DNA from: Schistocephalus solidus
Taxonomy: Eukaryota; Platyhelminthes; Cestoda; Diphyllobothriidea; Diphyllobothriidae
Assembly (NCBI GenBank): GCA_017591395.1
Contig: WEDG01011505.1
Location: 18,075 to 82,074, forward strand
DNA length: 64,000 nucleotides
Direction of reading: 5' to 3'
In this document: piece by piece, positions 61,744 through 64,000 of the stretch
Position numbering within the stretch: position 1 is the stretch's first letter
Layout of the letters: each line of letters starts with the position of its first letter
Translations under genes and position numbers: made by a program
The notes under the pieces: model-generated
Told to the model about the DNA's origin: nothing
What the model saw: only the letters and a program-made list of their open reading frames with translations
Database searches by the model: none

Positions 61744-62148
61744 CTAGGCTCGATGATCGCCATTCGCGCTCAAGCACAAATGCGCTGATCTGACCGGCCC
61801 ATGTCGATTAGGCAACCTCAAACCATCAGCGTGCATAAAGGGCCTGCCATACCGAAACAAATCAGGAACACGTGCACAGGCCAAACTAGAAGGGCCGAGC
61901 ACACCACTCCTGAATAACTCCACCTCACGTGCGTGTCGAGACAACATCGAAAAATTCCTCACCCGCGTAAAGCGCCAGATCATCTCAAACAGGAGGACAT
62001 CAAGTCCGCAGCTCGTTACCCAGTGCCGAAAGGAGGTAAGTTTCAGCAGGAGGAGATCGTGGTCAACGACGATCAAAAGCCTTCGCAGCCCGAAAACGAC
62101 GCAAACTGCAAAACCACCATCCCCAGACTGCGTTAGCACACGACCCAA
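61744..62148 (-). pseudogene. LINE D reverse transcriptase core remnant
   Basis: The longest open piece covers RT motifs 4-5. FGLRRLLIVVDHDLLLLKLT corresponds to LDF..AFD.VDH..LL.KL, then SGVLGPSSLACARVPDLFRY and FMHADGLRLPNRHG. The usual YADD is HADG, so the enzyme is dead. The following residues AHLCLSANGDH match the LQ.DL usual in CR1. Confidence 0.8.
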
Positions 62149-63560
62149 AGCGCTATCAGCCGGCTATAGTGCTGTCACAAGATCGTTTTTCGAGAAACCC
62201 AGCGCTGAGCCGCATCAAGCAGGCCATTCTCGTTAGCGCGACGCATCACCTGTGTCTTCATCACCGTCTCACATCTTCGAGGCCGCCGGCAGCGTATTTA
62301 TTGGCCTAAAGTTACCCAAACGACGCAGTCTCTAGCCGTGTTTCGTATAGGCAAAATGTGCGATTCCTTCCATAAAAATAGGGATACGTCAACTCTCAAG
62401 CGCACGATCGCACATCCTAAATACCGATGTGATCGTGAAATACACCATTTCGCATCAACCTCAGAACGCTGACCGGGATCGTCATCCCGTCCAGGACCGC
62501 AAAGATCGGGCTGCAGAACGCCGAAAGCGCGGTCACGTCTCGAGCGCATAATGCTTCATGTTTTCGAGGACGTCACCCGGTCCAAACCCTGACGCCCGGT
62601 TTAATCGAAAGGGGCGCTGGAATGTTCACTGAAAGTTCTAGACAAGAGCATTGAAGCTATCAGCCGTCAACTTAGCGTCAGCCATAGGGTTTCCAAAAGC
62701 GTCTCGGAAGGACAGGGTACCGAGTCTCTCTCGCGCTTTTACTGTCCGCGAAAAAGAGTTTTGCAACATTGTACGAAGGGTTTTCGGCAAAGCTAACCTC
62801 TTCAGCTAGTCGCTTTTCGTCGGAGAGCCTCTAGCCTGTTCAAAGATTTGCTGATCAATGGCAGGACGGAAGTGCTCATTTAGTCGATGAAAACGACGCG
62901 AGAGTCTACGCAATCTACGGTGGAAAGATAAAGGAGGTTGAGACTTCATCCTTGACATTAATTATTTTCTTACGAGGAACAAAAACGAGAAATGAGTGGA
63001 CCTAGAATCCGTAGAATGTATCAGTACAAAACATTCACATCCAAACATAGAAAGAAGTTAGTCCAATCGTGAGAATTAAGATGTGTTAGTAATTCCCCAT
63101 ATTTGCTCCTGGATCGGAAATCGTGGAAAGCTATATGAAAAACGTTTCTATCAGCTCGATTTCTCTGTGTGAAGAAACAATCTATAGCGATGGTCTGAAC
63201 TCCCCAAGTGGGTCTAAAGGTGAAACTGACAATGGCGACAACCTCTGCAGAAGATAAGATCAAGTGTTGCTTTGATCTGGTGGAAATTCATCTACTTGAT
63301 TCCTATGCTAGTATTTTATGGCTCTCAAGTAAAAGCTGGAATCTTGCAGGAACATTATCCTTGTCGATTGATATCCATTTAATTGATTAAGATAATATAG
63401 TCGTACCTGAATATTGAGTTCAGAGTTGATACACAGGGTGCTGCCCAAGTCTCGTAACTACAATGTAGCAGTGGATGAAAACCAGAGTCTGGAGCAATGG
63501 TATCTATTAAGCAGAGATCTTTGGCATTTAATACGAATAATTTAAGGCAATACTGGCTCT

Positions 63561-64000
63561 CGGCCTTCCCGAGATGACGTCATCGCATGAACGCCTCCTC
63601 ACGTTAAAACGCCTCTTCACCTGAACCATCGGTCCGCTTCCCTTACTCTGGAGATCTGCCCCGCCACTGGTCCCTCGTGCTCCAGCTCCTCATTAACCGT
63701 CTCATCTCAGCCCATTCCCATCCCACATCCGGCCTAAAACCCCTGTTCCAGGCCCCGTAGGGTTGCTTTTCTCTAGCAGAGCTGTGCCCAAAAGCTTCAC
63801 TTCTCCAAGATGATTTTAAGAGGTCTCTATCGAGAATTTGATTGCGCGGACAGAGCCTCTATCTCCATACGCCCTGAGAATGCGGATGGATTCCGCCGTC
63901 CGTTAGCATCGCTTTTGCATACAATTGGATGAGATCCAAGTCATTTTGACTCGCTCCTTTGGAATACTTGAAGAGCAATACGTAACTGAACGAAGCACAA
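63561..64000. other. Possible 5' end of LINE D
   Basis: GC-richer DNA continuous with LINE D. It may hold its 5' UTR or ORF1, but no motif was recognised. Confidence 0.3.

Larger units (their letters stand above)
60605..63560 (-). mobile_element. CR1-like LINE D, dead
   Basis: Read on the - strand: endonuclease remnant near 63540-63210 (ATLDLIL..SAEVVAIVSFTF), EN-RT linker (63210-62660: RSRYGEL-like RSRSKYGELLTHLNSHDWTN, VHSFLVFVPRKKI, RLAEEVSFAENPS, ADSKSARET), RT (62550-61740: NFRPINTLPAASK, FGLRRLLIVVDHDLLLLKL, SGVLGPSSLACARVPDLFRY, GRPFMHADGLRL) and C-terminal part (61640-61085: SYSSSLNLSEHC, VSKARQTTGVYSQKF, VRPSLEYCS, ERRKIESVQHFFTKRVI). It ends in an AAAT-type tail at 60612-60636. Many frameshifts. 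The endonuclease seems partly deleted. Confidence 0.82.

Noticed and set aside
61757..62970. A new GC-rich + strand coding element
   Set aside because: The - strand reads as linker and RT of a CR1-like LINE in proper order, so the + frames are shadows.

Overview
This is AT-rich eukaryotic DNA with long introns, small exons and many decayed retroelements. I read it as a flatworm, most probably a diphyllobothriid tapeworm (Spirometra, Dibothriocephalus or Schistocephalus type). The reason is a non-LTR retrotransposon whose protein ends in C2H2 zinc fingers of the CPHC..RTF.SRIGLVGHLRIHRT type, which I know from cestode genomes. CR1-like LINEs and Penelope-like elements with GIY-YIG nuclease fit as well. 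Nothing looks bacterial or viral.

Two host genes can be supported. On the + strand, 730-3673 holds the last three exons of a membrane-anchored pepsin-family (A1) aspartic protease closest to beta-secretase (BACE/memapsin). It has the second catalytic Asp motif, the conserved Cys pattern, one C-terminal transmembrane helix and a short basic tail. On the - strand, 52726 down to 37693 holds seven GT-AG exons (653 codons, phases consistent throughout) of CEP76, a centriolar protein that restrains centriole reduplication. Its last exon, about 60 residues in human, was not found.

The rest is mostly transposable-element debris. Family A is the zinc-finger LINE, all on the - strand: a near full-length dead copy (about 4090-8740), a 3' copy split by a telomere-like repeat (16570-18500), and a 5'-truncated copy (34740-36265). 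Family B is a second LINE: one copy with partial endonuclease plus RT (19440-21905, -) and one 3' end only (12648-13010, -). A Penelope-like element with RT and GIY-YIG remnants (21900-23430, +) abuts it head to head, and a Penelope C-terminal fragment lies at 10026-10440 (-). Two different CR1-like LINEs lie head to tail at the right end: C (56853-60400, -) and D (60605 to about 63560, -), both with mutated RT active sites.

Short dispersed families fill introns and gaps. These include a probable tRNA-derived SINE (44780-44960), two further repeat families with copies near 26400, 28480, 33400, 36900, 45850 and 46050, and degenerate TTAACC/TTAGGG-like tracts at five or more sites.

I found no gene in 10.7-12.6 kb, 13.6-16.5 kb, 24.7-26.0 kb, 26.6-28.4 kb, 30.3-33.3 kb or 52.8-56.8 kb. 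I found no rRNA gene, intact tRNA gene or CRISPR array. No clearly new biological system is visible. The most interesting points are the flatworm BACE-like protease, the divergent active-site region of CEP76, the zinc-finger tail and internally duplicated 3' UTR of LINE family A, and a possible Penelope element split by a LINE.
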